From: G965216905 sp965216905
Lineage (GTDB): Bacteria; Actinomycetota; Acidimicrobiia; Spongiisociales; ZC4RG35
Assembly (NCBI GenBank): GCA_965216905.1
Contig: OZ244213.1
Span: 2,604,001 to 2,668,000, forward strand
Direction of reading: 5' to 3'
DNA length: 64,000 nucleotides
Shown: in pieces, positions 17,501 through 24,924 of the stretch
How positions within the stretch are numbered: position 1 is the first letter of the stretch
Layout: every line of letters begins with the position of its first letter
Program-made: the position numbers and the translations under genes
The notes under the pieces: model-generated
What the model was told of the DNA's origin: nothing
Seen by the model: the letters and a program-made list of their open reading frames with translations, nothing else
The model's database searches: none

Positions 17501-18142
17501 CGGGCCTATGCCCCGTTCACGCTGAACGTCGAGCACTTGGTTCCATGGCGAACGCTGACCGGGCGACAGCACTTCTATCTGGACCACGATCGGTACTTGG
17601 CGTGGGGCGAGCATCTGCCCGTCTACAAACCCCGGCCCGACCACACGATGCTGTCCGAAACCGAGCAGAGCCTGGCCGAAGGCCAGGGTGGACGCCTGTT
17701 CAACTACATCACTCCGCACGGCAAGTGGTCGATCCACTCGACCTACTCCGAGAACAACCGGATGATGACCCTGTCGCGGGGCGGGTATCCGATCTGGCTC
17801 AATGACAAGGACGCCGCCGACCTCGGCGTGTCCGACAACGACTGGGTGGAGCTGTACAACGACAACGGTGTCTTCGTGCAGCGAGCGATCACCTCGTCCC
17901 GCATCCCCCGCGGCACCGTGTTCGTCTATCACGCCACCGAGCGGACCGTCGGAATCCCGATCTCTCCCCGGAGGAAGAAGCGGGCGGGGATGAACAACTC
18001 CCTGACCCGGGCGCGACTCAAGCCGGTGTTGATGAGCGGTGGATACGCCCAGTTCACCTACTTCTTCAACTACTGGGGGCCCACGGGGGTCAACCGTGAC
18101 ACCTTCGTATACGTTCGCCGGGTCGACCGGCCAGAGTTCTGA
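14534..18142 (+). CDS. narG: Respiratory nitrate reductase alpha subunit NarG
   Basis: A 1202-residue catalytic subunit that reduces nitrate to nitrite at a bis-MGD molybdenum centre. The FS0 [4Fe-4S] ligands are visible as His35, Cys39, Cys43 and Cys78 with the same spacing as in the E. coli protein, and the likely Mo ligand is the Asp of FYDWYCDLPPASP (about residue 209). The N-terminus (MNENWISEQVDPSARKW) carries no twin-arginine signal, so the enzyme faces the cytoplasm, unlike archaeal-type NarG. The ATG overlaps the cytochrome gene stop; GAGGAG lies about 6 bases upstream. The much longer upstream open frame is a shadow. Works with NarH and NarI; NarJ matures it. Confidence 0.98.
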   Translation: MNENWISEQVDPSARKWEEMYRNRFQHDKRVRTTHGVNCTGSCSWEVFVKDGIVTWELQATDYPQLEEGLPPYEPRGCQRGISYSWYLYSPIRVKYPYARGVLVDMWRQAKFEALGDPLAAWKIIQSDPERRARYQEARGKGGFRRITWEEALEIASASVLHTVKSYGPDRVAGFSPIPAMSQISYAAGSRFMSLIGGVIMSFYDWYCDLPPASPEIWGEQTDVHESADWYNSRFVAVMGSNLNMTRTPDTHFISEVRHAGAKLAVFSPDFSQVAKYADWWIPSNPGQDTAFWLAVDHVLLTEFYRDRQVDYFEDYVRRYTDLPFLVEVGENGPDRLLRANRLSTYSTVEHGDWKLLMWDDTADEPRMPNGTIGYRWADEAKGLWNLELSDAVVGDKISPRLSFVDQHDAIRHVELDDFGGSTPVRRAVPVRRITTEDGVVEVTTVFDLVMARFGVGRGLGGFDATDYDDADVPYTPAWQEQYTGIHRDTVIRFAREWGRNGELTKGKNLVIIGAGANHWYHNNLLYRSAIVGLMLTGSVGVNGGGLAHYVGQEKVVNQASWAAIAFALDWGMAPRHQNTPSFHYVHSDQWRYERGYREYDSLPASTSEARFDHTIDHQARAVRMGWLPFFPQFTQNPLDLPRDLRRRGASSDSEVVAKVVDGLQDGDVQFAIDDPDAPENWPRTWFIWRGNAIGTSAKGHEFFMKHYLGTHSTAVAAEPEDHGVAEVTVRPDAPIGKMDLVVDLNFRMDTTALYSDIVLPAATWYEKDDLNTTDMHSFINPMQAAVPPAWESRSDWQIFRSLADEVSRLASAHLPDPVEDVVMLPLQHDTPDELAQPTAADWRAGEVEAIPGQTMPKFRVVSRDYTKVGERMAELGPAVRANGVAAHGLKIPVEDMYDELVRRQGRQAEGTPSLAIDRQVCEAILALDPASNGELAYRAFEAEEKKTGRALRHLGDGQRDARFDFAAIVAQPRRVLTTPTWSAIVSKGRAYAPFTLNVEHLVPWRTLTGRQHFYLDHDRYLAWGEHLPVYKPRPDHTMLSETEQSLAEGQGGRLFNYITPHGKWSIHSTYSENNRMMTLSRGGYPIWLNDKDAADLGVSDNDWVELYNDNGVFVQRAITSSRIPRGTVFVYHATERTVGIPISPRRKKRAGMNNSLTRARLKPVLMSGGYAQFTYFFNYWGPTGVNRDTFVYVRRVDRPEF

Positions 18143-18153
18143 GGAGGACTGTC

Positions 18154-19665
18154 ATGCGTGTCAGAGCTCAGATGAGCATGCTGTTCCACCTCGACAAGTG
18201 CATCGGGTGTCACACCTGCTCGGTGGCCTGCAAGAACTTGTGGACCGACCGCAAGGGCGCGGAGTACATGTGGTGGAACAACGTCGAGACCCGGCCCGGG
18301 ACCGGATACCCCACCGGGTGGGAGGACCAGGAGCATTACCAGGGTGGCTGGCATCGGGACGAGAAGGGGCGCCTCAAGCTGGTGCTCCAGTCGAAGCCTC
18401 GGGCGTTGACGAGGCTCTTCTTCAATCCGGCGCTCCCCGAGTTGGACGACTACTACGAGCCGTTCACCTTCCGGTATCAGGATCTCTTCGATGCCCCGCA
18501 GGGCGATCAACAGCCCACCGCCATGCCGATCTCGATGATCACCGGAGACGAGATCGAGATCGAGACCGGACCCAACTGGGACGACGACCTCGGTGGCTCC
18601 GACATCTACGCCCGCAACGATGTGTCGCTGGAGGGAGTCGACGACGAGGTGCGCGCCCAGATGGAGGAGATCGAGCGCGTCGTCTTCAACTACCTCCCGC
18701 GGATCTGCAACCACTGCCTGAATCCCGCCTGTGTGGCCGCCTGCCCGTCCGGTGCCATCTACAAGCGGGCCGAGGACGGCGTCGTGCTGGTCAACGAGGA
18801 CACCTGCCGAGCATGGCGGATGTGTGTGGCCGCCTGCCCCTACAAGAAGGTGTATTACAACTGGGCGAGCGGCAAGTCCGAGAAGTGCATCCTCTGCTTT
18901 CCCCGGATGGAGACCGGGCAGGCGCCGGCGTGTGCCCACTCGTGCGTCGGGCGGATTCGTTACATGGGGGTGCTCCTGTACGACCAGGATGCGATCTCGA
19001 CGGCGGCCGCGGCGCCCGACGAGGACCTGCTCCGAGCACAACTCGACGCCATCCTCGACCCCTGGGACGAGTCGGTCGTCACGGCCGCGGCGGCGTCCGG
19101 TATCGACAAGGACTGGATCGAAGCCGCCCGTCGGTCTCCGGCCTGGAGGTTCGTGAAAGAGTGGGGGTTGGCGTTGCCGCTTCACCCCGAGTACCGGACG
19201 ATGGCGATGATGTTCTACATCCCGCCGCTGTCGCCGGTCGTCTCCACCATCGAACGCAGTCTGACGCGACTGGATCTTCCTCCCGAGCGCGTCGACTTCG
19301 AGCTGTTCGACGAGCTGGACAAGGCTCGCCTGCCGGTCAAGTACCTCGCCAACCTCTTCTCGGTCGGTGACGAGGAGGTCATCCGGGCGGTGCTGCGGAA
19401 GATGCTGGCCGTGCGCATCTACAAGCGTCGTCAGAGCGTGGATGGGGTCATCGACGATGCCACCTTGGCACTGCTCGAATCGGCCGGGACGAACGAGGCG
19501 GAGGTCGAGGCGATCTACCGGCTCACCACCCAGCCCACGATCGAGGAGCGCTTCGTGTTCCCGCCGTATCACCGGGAGATGTCGATCGAGGACATTCGCG
19601 ACCCGCTCGCCCACAAGGGCGAGGCCGGTCTCGGCTACCTCCAGCCTCCGCTTCGGGGGGCGTGA
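18154..19665 (+). CDS. narH: Respiratory nitrate reductase beta subunit NarH
   Basis: A 503-residue iron-sulfur subunit carrying electrons from NarI to NarG. The first cluster motif is CIGCHTCSVAC (Cys16, 19, 22, 26). The later groups ICNHCLNPACVAACP, CRAWRMCVAACPYKK and KCILCFPRMETG supply the other ligands. In the third group a Trp stands where a Cys would be (CRAWRMC), as in other NarH proteins, which gives the [3Fe-4S] centre. The C-terminal portion (ARLPVKYLANLFSVG) is the usual NarG contact domain. A strong AGGAGG precedes ATG 18154, eleven bases after the narG stop. No defects are seen. Confidence 0.98.
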   Translation: MRVRAQMSMLFHLDKCIGCHTCSVACKNLWTDRKGAEYMWWNNVETRPGTGYPTGWEDQEHYQGGWHRDEKGRLKLVLQSKPRALTRLFFNPALPELDDYYEPFTFRYQDLFDAPQGDQQPTAMPISMITGDEIEIETGPNWDDDLGGSDIYARNDVSLEGVDDEVRAQMEEIERVVFNYLPRICNHCLNPACVAACPSGAIYKRAEDGVVLVNEDTCRAWRMCVAACPYKKVYYNWASGKSEKCILCFPRMETGQAPACAHSCVGRIRYMGVLLYDQDAISTAAAAPDEDLLRAQLDAILDPWDESVVTAAAASGIDKDWIEAARRSPAWRFVKEWGLALPLHPEYRTMAMMFYIPPLSPVVSTIERSLTRLDLPPERVDFELFDELDKARLPVKYLANLFSVGDEEVIRAVLRKMLAVRIYKRRQSVDGVIDDATLALLESAGTNEAEVEAIYRLTTQPTIEERFVFPPYHREMSIEDIRDPLAHKGEAGLGYLQPPLRGA

Positions 19666-20183
19666 TGGACGTCCTCGAACTGGTTGCCGAGTGTTTTGCC
19701 TATCCGGGACCGGAAACGGTCAACGGGTTGCGCTCGCAGGTGGAAGTGCTCGATCGGGGCTCTGCTCGCAGCGAGCTGGCAGCGTTCCTCGAGGCGGTTG
19801 CACGGCTCGACTTGGGCGCCTGGGAGGAGCTGCACACCCGGACCCTCGATCTGTCACCCCTGTTCGTCCCCTATGTCGGCCACGTCATCTGGGGGGAGAA
19901 CTACCGGCGAGGCGAGTTCATGGCCGACCTCAAAGGCGAGCAGCGCCGGGCCGGCGTCGAGACGGGCGGTGAGTTGCCCGATCACCTGGCGCCGGTGCTT
20001 CGCTACCTCGCCGCCACCGACCGACCCCTCGAGGATCTCGTGGAGGTGTTGCCGGACGCCATCGACAAGATGGAGCGGACCCTCCGCAAGGCCGAGCCGT
20101 CGAACCCATACCGGCATCTCCTGGCGGCGGCCGGTGCCGCCGTCTCGGAGACGCTCCGCACCGCGCAAGGAGCCAAGGCATGA
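19665..20183 (+). CDS. narJ: Nitrate reductase assembly chaperone NarJ
   Basis: A 172-residue all-helical protein of the NarJ/TorD family. It overlaps the narH stop by one base (TGATG); a GTG three bases earlier is an alternative start. Typical features are the N-terminal YPGPETVNGLRSQ region, LHTRTLDLSPLFVPYVGHVIWGE with the conserved hydrophobic-Tyr stretch, and GGELPDHLAPVLRYLA. NarJ binds the NarG N-terminus in the cytosol and is needed for molybdenum-cofactor insertion before NarGH docks to NarI. It is not part of the final enzyme. Confidence 0.94.
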   Translation: MDVLELVAECFAYPGPETVNGLRSQVEVLDRGSARSELAAFLEAVARLDLGAWEELHTRTLDLSPLFVPYVGHVIWGENYRRGEFMADLKGEQRRAGVETGGELPDHLAPVLRYLAATDRPLEDLVEVLPDAIDKMERTLRKAEPSNPYRHLLAAAGAAVSETLRTAQGAKA

Positions 20184-20890
20184 CCGAGCTGTTGTTCGTC
20201 GTCTTTCCCTATGTGGCCGTCGTGACGGCCATCGTCGGTTCGGTGGTTCGCTGGCGGAAGTTTCCCTTCACCGTGTCTTCGTTGTCATCCCAGTTGTTGG
20301 AGAGCCGCCGGCTTCGGTGGGGTTCGGTCCCATTCCACTGGGGGATCTCGCTGATCTTGGTCGGCCATCTGCTGGCGTTGATCGTGCCGAGAGGCTTCGA
20401 ACTGTGGAACGGAGCTCCGCTCCGGTTGTACCTGTTGGAGGCGACCGGTCTCGCGCTGGGCCTGTGGACCCTCTTCGGGCTGATCATGCTCATCTGGCGG
20501 CGATTGACTGCGCCGCGTATTCGTGCGGTCACGACCCCGATGGACTTGGTCGTCCTCGGGGTGATCCTCGTTCAGGTGATCACCGGCGTGTGGATCGCGA
20601 TGGGGTACCGGTGGGGATCGTTCTGGGGCACGGCGGTGTTCGTCCCCTACCTGCGGTCGTTGTTCGCTCTGCAGCCCGATGTCTCCGTGGTGGGGACGCT
20701 TCCCTTCGCCCTGCAGGCGCACGTGGTGTCGTTCTGGGTGTTCCTGGTCATCTTCCCATTCACCCGCCTGGTCCACATCGTGACCCTTCCCCTGGGCTAT
20801 CTGACCCGGCCGTTCCAGAAGGTCGTCCGCAGCCGTCCCACCCCCGGCGTCTACCACCCGGACCGAGGCGTCCTCGAACGCACCCCCTGA
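20180..20890 (+). CDS. narI: Respiratory nitrate reductase gamma subunit NarI (cytochrome b)
   Basis: A 236-residue integral membrane protein with five predicted helices, overlapping narJ by four bases (ATGA). The two b-haem ligand pairs can be read directly: His53 and His63 (ten apart) and His181 and His199 (eighteen apart), the same spacings as in E. coli NarI. It oxidises quinol at the membrane and passes electrons to NarH. It ends the operon; a large inverted-repeat region follows. Confidence 0.97.
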   Translation: MTELLFVVFPYVAVVTAIVGSVVRWRKFPFTVSSLSSQLLESRRLRWGSVPFHWGISLILVGHLLALIVPRGFELWNGAPLRLYLLEATGLALGLWTLFGLIMLIWRRLTAPRIRAVTTPMDLVVLGVILVQVITGVWIAMGYRWGSFWGTAVFVPYLRSLFALQPDVSVVGTLPFALQAHVVSFWVFLVIFPFTRLVHIVTLPLGYLTRPFQKVVRSRPTPGVYHPDRGVLERTP

Positions 20891-20905
20891 CGTCGTCGAT
20901 CACCG

Positions 20906-21062
20906 TTTTTATCACCTAGACGGGCCCCACAAGGGCCCGTCTAGGTCGCGAGAACGGGGGCGAGTGCCGGACGACGGTGGCGGATCGGTGGTGCGCCGGA
21001 CCGATGCAACCCGTTCTCGCGACCTGTACATGGTCGATTCCGGCCGTCTGAGGTGATAAAAA
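20906..21062. repeat. 157-bp nested inverted-repeat element (MITE-like or structured RNA)
   Basis: The outer arms tttttatcacct (20906-20917) and aggtgataaaaa (21051-21062) are perfect complements, and the match continues inward with one-base gaps (agacgggcc against ggccgtct). Inside lies a 12-bp perfect hairpin with a 5-base loop (20916-20944), then a 14-bp inverted repeat gtcgcgagaacggg / cccgttctcgcgac (20945-20958 and 21010-21023) that itself encloses a small hairpin (20984-21005). No protein is convincing here. The terminal repeats resemble those of a small non-autonomous transposable element; a folded RNA or protein-binding cruciform is the alternative. No clear target duplication is visible. 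Confidence 0.6.
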
Positions 21063-21065
21063 GCC

Positions 21066-21098
21066 GGCAACGGTCGTTCCGAACGAACGATCGTTGCC
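21066..21098. terminator. 14-bp hairpin with one mismatch, downstream of the nested repeat
   Basis: ggcaacggtcgttc pairs with gaacgatcgttgcc across a five-base loop with a single mismatch. It lies directly after the nested repeat element and before the ATP-grasp gene. No T-run follows, so the terminator role is only probable. Apart from these two elements and the tiny frame at 21191, I see no gene between narI (20890) and 21279. Confidence 0.45.
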
Positions 21099-21190
21099 AA
21101 ACGGCCTGAGAATCTGGTCGATCGTCCCGAAGCGCATCGCCTTCGGCTGGGATAGGTTCGGGGCACGCAGACCGGAGGAACAGGATCGTC

Positions 21191-21268
21191 ATGCGCAGGG
21201 TTGTGTTCGACGACGGCATCGTGCCGGGTGTCCCATCGAGGCGATGGTCACCCGCCACGGTCACCTGA
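21191..21268 (+). CDS. Candidate 25-residue peptide upstream of the ATP-grasp ligase
   Basis: An ATG with GGAGGA 11 bases upstream opens a 25-residue frame (begins MRRVVFDDG, ends SPATVT) that stops ten bases before the ATG of the PGM1-like ligase gene. The PGM1 family ligates amino acids to ribosomally made peptides in pheganomycin biosynthesis, which makes a short upstream frame worth noting. Nothing in the peptide itself is diagnostic, and many PGM1-like genes have no precursor. It may also be a leader ORF or chance. Confidence 0.25.
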   Translation: MRRVVFDDGIVPGVPSRRWSPATVT

Positions 21269-21278
21269 GCGGGTCTGC

Positions 21279-22895
21279 ATGCACATGGACCCAGACACCG
21301 GCACTCGGACCGATCCGGAGATGATGGTCGACCTCCGGACCGGCCCTTCCCCCCACCTGACCCCCACCCCCGGGTCTCCGGATGAGCTCTCCGCCTTCGC
21401 CGAGATCCAGGCTGGATTCCCTGCGATGTTTCGAGATGTCTTCAGCGATCCGAAGGCTCCGCGCACGGTGGTGGTCGTTCCATCGCTCAGTCTGGATCCG
21501 GTGGAGTTGGCGAAGATCGACGGGGTCGCCCACTACGAGGAGCGGATGCTGTGTCTGCTGATGCTGCTCCGGCTGCCTCGCACGCAGTTGATCTACATCA
21601 CGAGCTCTACCGTCGACCCGGCGATCGTCGACTACTACCTCCATCTCCTGCCCGGCATTCCCGCTCGACATGCGCGGCAGCGTCTGACGATGCTCAGTGT
21701 CGACGACCCCACTCTGTTGCCCCTGACGGACAAGGTGCTGCGACGCCCGATGTTGATCGATCGGATCCGCCGGGCGATCCGCCACCCGGCCGCTGCCCAT
21801 CTCACCTGTTTCAGCTCGACGGCTGCCGAGCGCACACTGGCGGTTCAGCTCGGGATTCCGATGTACGCACCAGATCCCGCGCACTCCAACCTGGGTTCGA
21901 AGTCGGCCGGCAGGCAGCTCTTGCGGGACTGCGGCCTCCGGGTTCCCGACGGTTTCGAGTTCCTTCGAGATCGCGCCGACGTCATCGAGGCACTCCGAGC
22001 GCTGCATGCCCGGAAACCAAACCTGAAGCGGGCCGTCCTCAAGCTCAACGAGGGGTTCTCGGGAGAAGGCAATGCAGTGATCTCGCTCAAGGGACTCGCC
22101 GACGATCCATCGCCGCAAGAGTTTGACCGGCGCGTCGAGAACATGCGATGTGTCGCCGCCGGCGAGACCCCCGAGCGCTTCCTGGAGAAGCTGACCACGA
22201 TGGGCGGGATCGTGGAAGCGATGATCGCCGGCGAACGTAAGCGGTCGCCGTCGGTTCAGGTCAGAATCGATCCGGTGGGGACGATCCAACTCGTGTCGAC
22301 CCACGACCAGGTACTCGGAGGTGCGGGCGACCAGGTGTTCCTCGGTTGCACGTTCCCGGCCCGGGCGGCCTACCGGGCCAGCCTCCACGACGCCGGAAGG
22401 CGAGTCGGGGCCGTGCTCCGAGATCGGGGCGTGATCGGGCGGTTCGCAATCGACTTCGTGTCGACCCGCAAGGGTCGACGATGGCGACATCATGCGATCG
22501 AGATCAACCTTCGCAAGGGCGGCACCACGTTGCCGTACCTGATGCTGGAGTTCCTGACCAACGGCACGTACGACCAGGAGACCGGGGTGTTTCGCACGCC
22601 GACCGGGGACATCCGGACGTACTACGCCACCGACAACCTGGTCCGCGACGCCTATCAGGGGATGATGCCGGCCGAGTTGATCGACCTGGCGGTCTACAAG
22701 GATCTGCACTACGACGCCACGTCGCAGCGAGGTCTCGTCTTCCACCTGATGGGGGCCGTCACCGACCACGGCAAAGTCGGCATCGTTGCGATCGACGAGA
22801 AGCGGGGCGCGGCTCGCCGTCGCTACAAGCAGGCGGTCGCCACCCTCGACGAGTCGCTGGACGGAACCGCGGCGGACGAGCCCGAGCGAACCTGA
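21279..22895 (+). CDS. PGM1-like peptide ligase (ATP-grasp)
   Basis: A protein of about 538 residues starting at ATG 21279 or 21285. The N-terminal half contains a pre-ATP-grasp-like Rossmann part (LPRTQLIYITSSTVDPAIVD) and the substrate region GIPMYAPDPAHSNLGSKSA. The ATP-grasp core follows: RAVLKLNEGFSGEGNAVI (ATP loop and Lys), GGIVEAMIAGE, and the metal site in FAIDFVS and HAIEINLRKGGTTLP. This arrangement is that of proteins related to PGM1, the peptide ligase of pheganomycin formation. The product in this organism is unknown. An AMP-forming acyl-CoA synthetase follows on the same strand, but no other natural-product gene is near. Confidence 0.8.
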   Translation: MHMDPDTGTRTDPEMMVDLRTGPSPHLTPTPGSPDELSAFAEIQAGFPAMFRDVFSDPKAPRTVVVVPSLSLDPVELAKIDGVAHYEERMLCLLMLLRLPRTQLIYITSSTVDPAIVDYYLHLLPGIPARHARQRLTMLSVDDPTLLPLTDKVLRRPMLIDRIRRAIRHPAAAHLTCFSSTAAERTLAVQLGIPMYAPDPAHSNLGSKSAGRQLLRDCGLRVPDGFEFLRDRADVIEALRALHARKPNLKRAVLKLNEGFSGEGNAVISLKGLADDPSPQEFDRRVENMRCVAAGETPERFLEKLTTMGGIVEAMIAGERKRSPSVQVRIDPVGTIQLVSTHDQVLGGAGDQVFLGCTFPARAAYRASLHDAGRRVGAVLRDRGVIGRFAIDFVSTRKGRRWRHHAIEINLRKGGTTLPYLMLEFLTNGTYDQETGVFRTPTGDIRTYYATDNLVRDAYQGMMPAELIDLAVYKDLHYDATSQRGLVFHLMGAVTDHGKVGIVAIDEKRGAARRRYKQAVATLDESLDGTAADEPERT

Positions 22896-22943
22896 ACCTC
22901 GGCCCCAGCCGGGAGCATGTCGAAATCGTGTCATCCTGGGGCA

Positions 22944-24563
22944 ATGTCGAGCCGGCGTCTGATCGAACCCCGCCCGGGATTGACCTATGAGGCCATCCGA
23001 GCCGCGTTTCGGTGGACCGTCCCGTCGCGTTTCAACATCGGTGTCGTCTGCTGCGACGATCAGCCACCGCGCTCGCCGGCTCTGATCTCGGTCGGCGTGG
23101 ACGGGTCGCGGCGCGTCCACACGTTCGGCGACATCCGCGCCATGTCGAACCGGCTCGCCAATGCGCTCCGAGAAATGGGGGTGACACGTGGCGACCGGGT
23201 GGGAATCGTGGTCCCGCAATCGCTCGAGACGGCGGTCATCCACATGGCGGTCTACAAGCTCGGGGCGGTGGCACTGCCGCTCGCTGCCCTCTTCGGCCCG
23301 GATGCCCTGCGATATCGAATCGGCGATGCCGAGGCTCGCGTGGTGTTCACCACTGCTCAAGAGCTGGAGAAGGTGGTGGAGGCCGTGGAGGATCGGAGCA
23401 CTCCCATCGTCGTCGTCGGTGGCGCCACCGGCCATCCCGGTTTCGAGGAGCTGGTCCGCCAGGGATCGGACGTGCTCGGGCCGGTCGACACCGATGCCGA
23501 GGACCCGGCATTCCTCATCTACACGTCGGGCACGACCGGACCGCCCAAAGGTGCGCTCCACGCCCACCGAGCACTGATCGGCCACCTTCCCGCCTTCGAG
23601 CTGTACTACGAGTTCTCGCCGCAGCCTGGTGACATCCACTGGACACCGGCCGACTGGGCCTGGATCGGGGGGTTGATGGACTCGTTGATTCCGGCCTGGT
23701 ACTACGGGTTGTGCGTCGTCACCACCGACGCCGACTTCGACCCCGAGCGGACGATCCGGCTGATCGACGACCAGGCCATCACCTGCGCCTTTCTCCCGCC
23801 GACCGCCCTCAAGATGATGCGTTCTGCGGGCGTCGTGGGGCACCGGACCACGCTCCGGGCCGTGTTCACCGGGGGCGAGTCCCTCGGCGAGGAGATGCTC
23901 GAGTGGGGAACAACCGCATTGGGAGCGGCCATCAACGAAGGGTACGGCCAGACCGAAGCGAACCTCACCGTCGGCAACTGCAGTTCGGTCTGGGGGGTTC
24001 GTCCCGGTTCCATGGGGCGGGCGATCCCCGGGCACGATGTGCGAGTGCTCGACGACCGGGGAGAGCCGACTATCGGGGTGGTGGGCGAGATCGCCGTACG
24101 GAGACCGGATCCGGTGTTCATGCTGGAGTATTGGCGCAATCCCGACGCCTCGGCTGCCAAGTACGACCGGGACTGGCTCCTGACCGGCGACCTCGGCCGG
24201 GAAGACGACGACGGGTACCTGTGGTTCGTCGCCCGCGCCGACGACGTGATCAACTCTCGGGGATACCGGATCGGCCCGGGAGAGATCGAGGACTCGCTGC
24301 TCGGACACCCATCGGTCGCCACGGCGGCGGTGGTCGGTGCACCCGATGCGACCCGGGGGCAGGTGCCGGTGGCGTTCGTGGTTCTCGCCGACGGTGTGGA
24401 GCCGAGCGACGAGCTGGCCGAATCGCTTCGCTCGCTCGTTCGCACCCGACTCGGTGCTCACGAAGTGCCTCGAGAGGTGCGATTCATCGACGAGATGCCC
24501 AGAACGACGACCGGCAAGATGCTCCGGCGCCACCTGCGCGATGAGTGGCTCGCCGAGGAGTGA
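22944..24563 (+). CDS. AMP-forming acyl-CoA synthetase
   Basis: A protein of about 539 residues (ATG 22944; an ATG at 22917 would add nine). The ANL-family motifs are intact: YTSGTTGPPKGALHAH (P-loop-like A3), NEGYGQTEAN (A5), WLLTGDLGREDDDGYLWFVA (A7), RADDVINSRGYRIGPGEIE (A8 hinge), and the catalytic Lys in TTTGKMLRR near the C-terminus. Such enzymes convert a carboxylate, ATP and CoA to acyl-CoA and AMP. The N-terminal region YEAIRAAFRWTVPSRFNIG fits medium-chain acyl-CoA or acetyl-CoA synthetase-like members. Chain-length preference is unknown. Confidence 0.9.
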   Translation: MSSRRLIEPRPGLTYEAIRAAFRWTVPSRFNIGVVCCDDQPPRSPALISVGVDGSRRVHTFGDIRAMSNRLANALREMGVTRGDRVGIVVPQSLETAVIHMAVYKLGAVALPLAALFGPDALRYRIGDAEARVVFTTAQELEKVVEAVEDRSTPIVVVGGATGHPGFEELVRQGSDVLGPVDTDAEDPAFLIYTSGTTGPPKGALHAHRALIGHLPAFELYYEFSPQPGDIHWTPADWAWIGGLMDSLIPAWYYGLCVVTTDADFDPERTIRLIDDQAITCAFLPPTALKMMRSAGVVGHRTTLRAVFTGGESLGEEMLEWGTTALGAAINEGYGQTEANLTVGNCSSVWGVRPGSMGRAIPGHDVRVLDDRGEPTIGVVGEIAVRRPDPVFMLEYWRNPDASAAKYDRDWLLTGDLGREDDDGYLWFVARADDVINSRGYRIGPGEIEDSLLGHPSVATAAVVGAPDATRGQVPVAFVVLADGVEPSDELAESLRSLVRTRLGAHEVPREVRFIDEMPRTTTGKMLRRHLRDEWLAEE

Positions 24564-24591
24564 CCACCGCCGGGTGACGGTCATCGAGCGG

Positions 24592-24924
24592 TCAGCGGCC
24601 CACCCCGAGCCAGGTGAGCATCGCACCGACCGCCACGATGCCCAGCAGGGCGAGACCGACGAGGGCGAACCGGTGATCCTGCTCCTGGCGCCATCGGGCG
24701 ACCAACCAGCCGACTCGCGCCAGCGGCGACACCGCGATGAGAGCGACTGCGGCGGTGCTCAACCATGAACCCAACGGATCGGGGGTCGCCAGCCCGGCGG
24801 TGGCGCCGATCATGGCCAGCCAGATGACCGTCCTGAGTGCGGCTCGCTGGCGCCGCCCCACGACTCCGGACACCGGCAGCGACTCAGGTGGAGGACCGAT
24901 CGAATGGTCGCCGGAAGGACTCAT
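24592..24924 (-). CDS. DUF1634-type small membrane protein
   Basis: A 110-residue protein with three hydrophobic segments (TVIWLAMIGATAGLAT, WLSTAAVALIAVSPLARVG and FALVGLALLGIVAVGAMLTW) and a basic turn between the second and third. Its ATG overlaps the stop of the TauE/SafE gene by four bases. This length, topology and partner match the DUF1634 family, commonly encoded next to TSUP transporters and thought to assist them. No enzymatic motif is visible. The role as a transporter accessory subunit is inferred from context. Confidence 0.7.
   Translation of the reverse strand: MSPSGDHSIGPPPESLPVSGVVGRRQRAALRTVIWLAMIGATAGLATPDPLGSWLSTAAVALIAVSPLARVGWLVARWRQEQDHRFALVGLALLGIVAVGAMLTWLGVGR

Noticed and set aside
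15101..17932. A 943-residue open frame on the minus strand inside narG.
   Set aside because: It is the antisense of narG in a GC-rich genome; the composition is His/Arg/Val-rich with no domain pattern.
21261..24626. A 1121-residue open frame on the minus strand across the ATP-grasp and acyl-CoA synthetase genes.
   Set aside because: Both plus-strand genes have clear motifs; the long frame is an artefact of high GC.
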